A stretch of DNA of 39,374 nucleotides from a virus, in IMG/VR virus record IMGVR_UViG_3300009593_000004, positions 1-39,374 of that record; one strand, given 5' to 3'. The notes beneath the pieces were generated by a model. That model had not been told where the DNA came from. It made no database searches and saw only the letters and a list, made by a program, of their open reading frames with translations. The translations under genes were made by a program, and so were the position numbers. Position 1 is the stretch's first letter. Each line of letters begins with the position of its first letter. This document shows positions 38,818 through 39,374 of this stretch, piece after piece.

Positions 38818-39374
38818 TGGAAGAGATCATGGTTCCGTTCGCTGATCAACCTCAGCATCTTGGTGGTGTCGGTTATTACAATAAGTTACCTACTAGGACT
38901 ATCACTGAAGATGGTTCTACTTGGACCATAGATAACACTAAAGGCTTTTTCGGTTTTGTACCTTTGGTCCCTGACATAGAAGAAGATGAAGAACTTGGTT
39001 CAGATGGTGAAATGCACAGACGTTGCGATTCTGGCAAGAATCAGTATGGTCCTAGAGCATTTCATGTTTGGGACGATACGGCTAAGAAATGTAATTGCGG
39101 AGCAGACACCGCGCCATATTCATTAACAGGTAACCATTATCTTCCTTTTAATGAATTAGATTATTTAAGCGCAGTTATCGGCAGCCCAGAGTCTGGTGGA
39201 ATGGTTGTTTATATAGAGTCGTCTGACGCAGAAGCAGAAGAAAAAGTTATTACTGGTCGTCATTCTGCTGCGACAAGAACTATTCAAGAACTTTTACGCC
39301 TAATGATGGAATGGGAGTTCGCTGGTTCTGACTTTGGCTCTACAGAACCTATGGTTGATGTTTGTAAAAACATG
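38817..39374 (+). CDS. N-terminal part of junction-spanning structural-region protein
   Basis: Starts at ATG 38817, overlapping the collagen fibre stop (ATGA), and stays open to the window end; it continues at base 1 and ends at 330, 254 residues in all. Residues 1-50 are hydrophobic and beta-rich (FADQPQHLGGVGYYNKLPTR), 54-65 acidic, then C70, H83, C92 and C94 (RAFHVWDDTAKKCNCG) suggest a zinc site. I recognise no family. Tight coupling to the collagen fibre and the oxygenase makes a chaperone, fibre-cap or substrate-adaptor role worth considering; this is inference. Confidence 0.75.
   Translation, partial: MEEIMVPFADQPQHLGGVGYYNKLPTRTITEDGSTWTIDNTKGFFGFVPLVPDIEEDEELGSDGEMHRRCDSGKNQYGPRAFHVWDDTAKKCNCGADTAPYSLTGNHYLPFNELDYLSAVIGSPESGGMVVYIESSDAEAEEKVITGRHSAATRTIQELLRLMMEWEFAGSDFGSTEPMVDVCKNM
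39252..39374. repeat. Right copy of 123-bp terminal direct repeat
   Basis: Exact copy of positions 1-123. Joining the copies gives a unique circle of about 39,251 bp and restores one uninterrupted gene (38817 through 330). Confidence 0.95.

Noticed and set aside
1-39374. tRNA genes, integrase or attachment site
   Set aside because: I saw no cloverleaf-like segment with T-loop sequence and no integrase motif on either strand; a tRNA scan could still find a divergent one.

Overview
The window looks like a complete tailed-phage genome of short-tailed (podovirus) type. The first 123 bases recur exactly as the last 123, so about 39,251 bp are unique and one gene runs across the join. The virion set fits a podovirus: terminase, portal, scaffold, HK97-type capsid, a P22-like adaptor and tail nozzle, fibres, and internal (ejection) proteins. 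There is no tail-tube, sheath or tape-measure gene. I see no integrase, tRNA, rRNA, CRISPR array or insertion sequence, so a lytic lifestyle is likely but not proven. The host cannot be read directly. The amidase endolysin shows a peptidoglycan wall. Several early genes (TIGR03299/DUF932, a GP88-like protein, and a short protein beginning MWIINRDGFY) resemble actinobacteriophage genes. The AT-leaning, T-ending codons of the late genes suit a low-GC aquatic bacterium, perhaps actinobacterial.

Layout: two convergent transcription blocks. The plus-strand late block starts at the small terminase (26872) and runs through a two-piece large terminase, portal, scaffold, capsid, adaptor, nozzle and three fibre genes. 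The last fibre is a collagen-like tail-collar protein. The block then crosses the join into a 2OG-Fe(II) (prolyl-hydroxylase-like) oxygenase, small membrane proteins, two helical virion proteins, a giant 2841-residue virion protein, the amidase and a holin candidate, and ends at 13033. The minus-strand early block starts near 26678 and ends at 13030, overlapping the late block's last stop codon. Its upstream part (19-26.7 kb) holds a FmdB-like zinc ribbon, a histone-like Lys/Ala-rich protein, many small acidic or Cys-rich proteins, a GP88-like protein and DUF932. Its downstream part (13-18.3 kb) is a replication and recombination cassette: Cas4-like nuclease, possible ssDNA-binding protein, DnaB-like helicase, archaeo-eukaryotic-type primase, RusA resolvase, PD-(D/E)XK-like protein, sigma-region-4-like protein and an Nmad1/MazG-like protein. 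No replicative DNA polymerase was recognised.

Control regions: the divergent spacer 26679-26871 and the leader 18344-18487 share one design, a hairpin flanked by ACTAGT boxes. This suggests a common operator for the late block and the replication cassette. A gene-free stretch at 26062-26495 is packed with CATG motifs and is the best origin candidate.

Most interesting points: a collagen-like fibre and a prolyl-hydroxylase-like enzyme in one operon; a fibre tip with eight HxH motifs; a terminase split exactly between ATPase and nuclease; a giant ejection-type protein with embedded enzyme-like segments; and repeated operator and leader structures.
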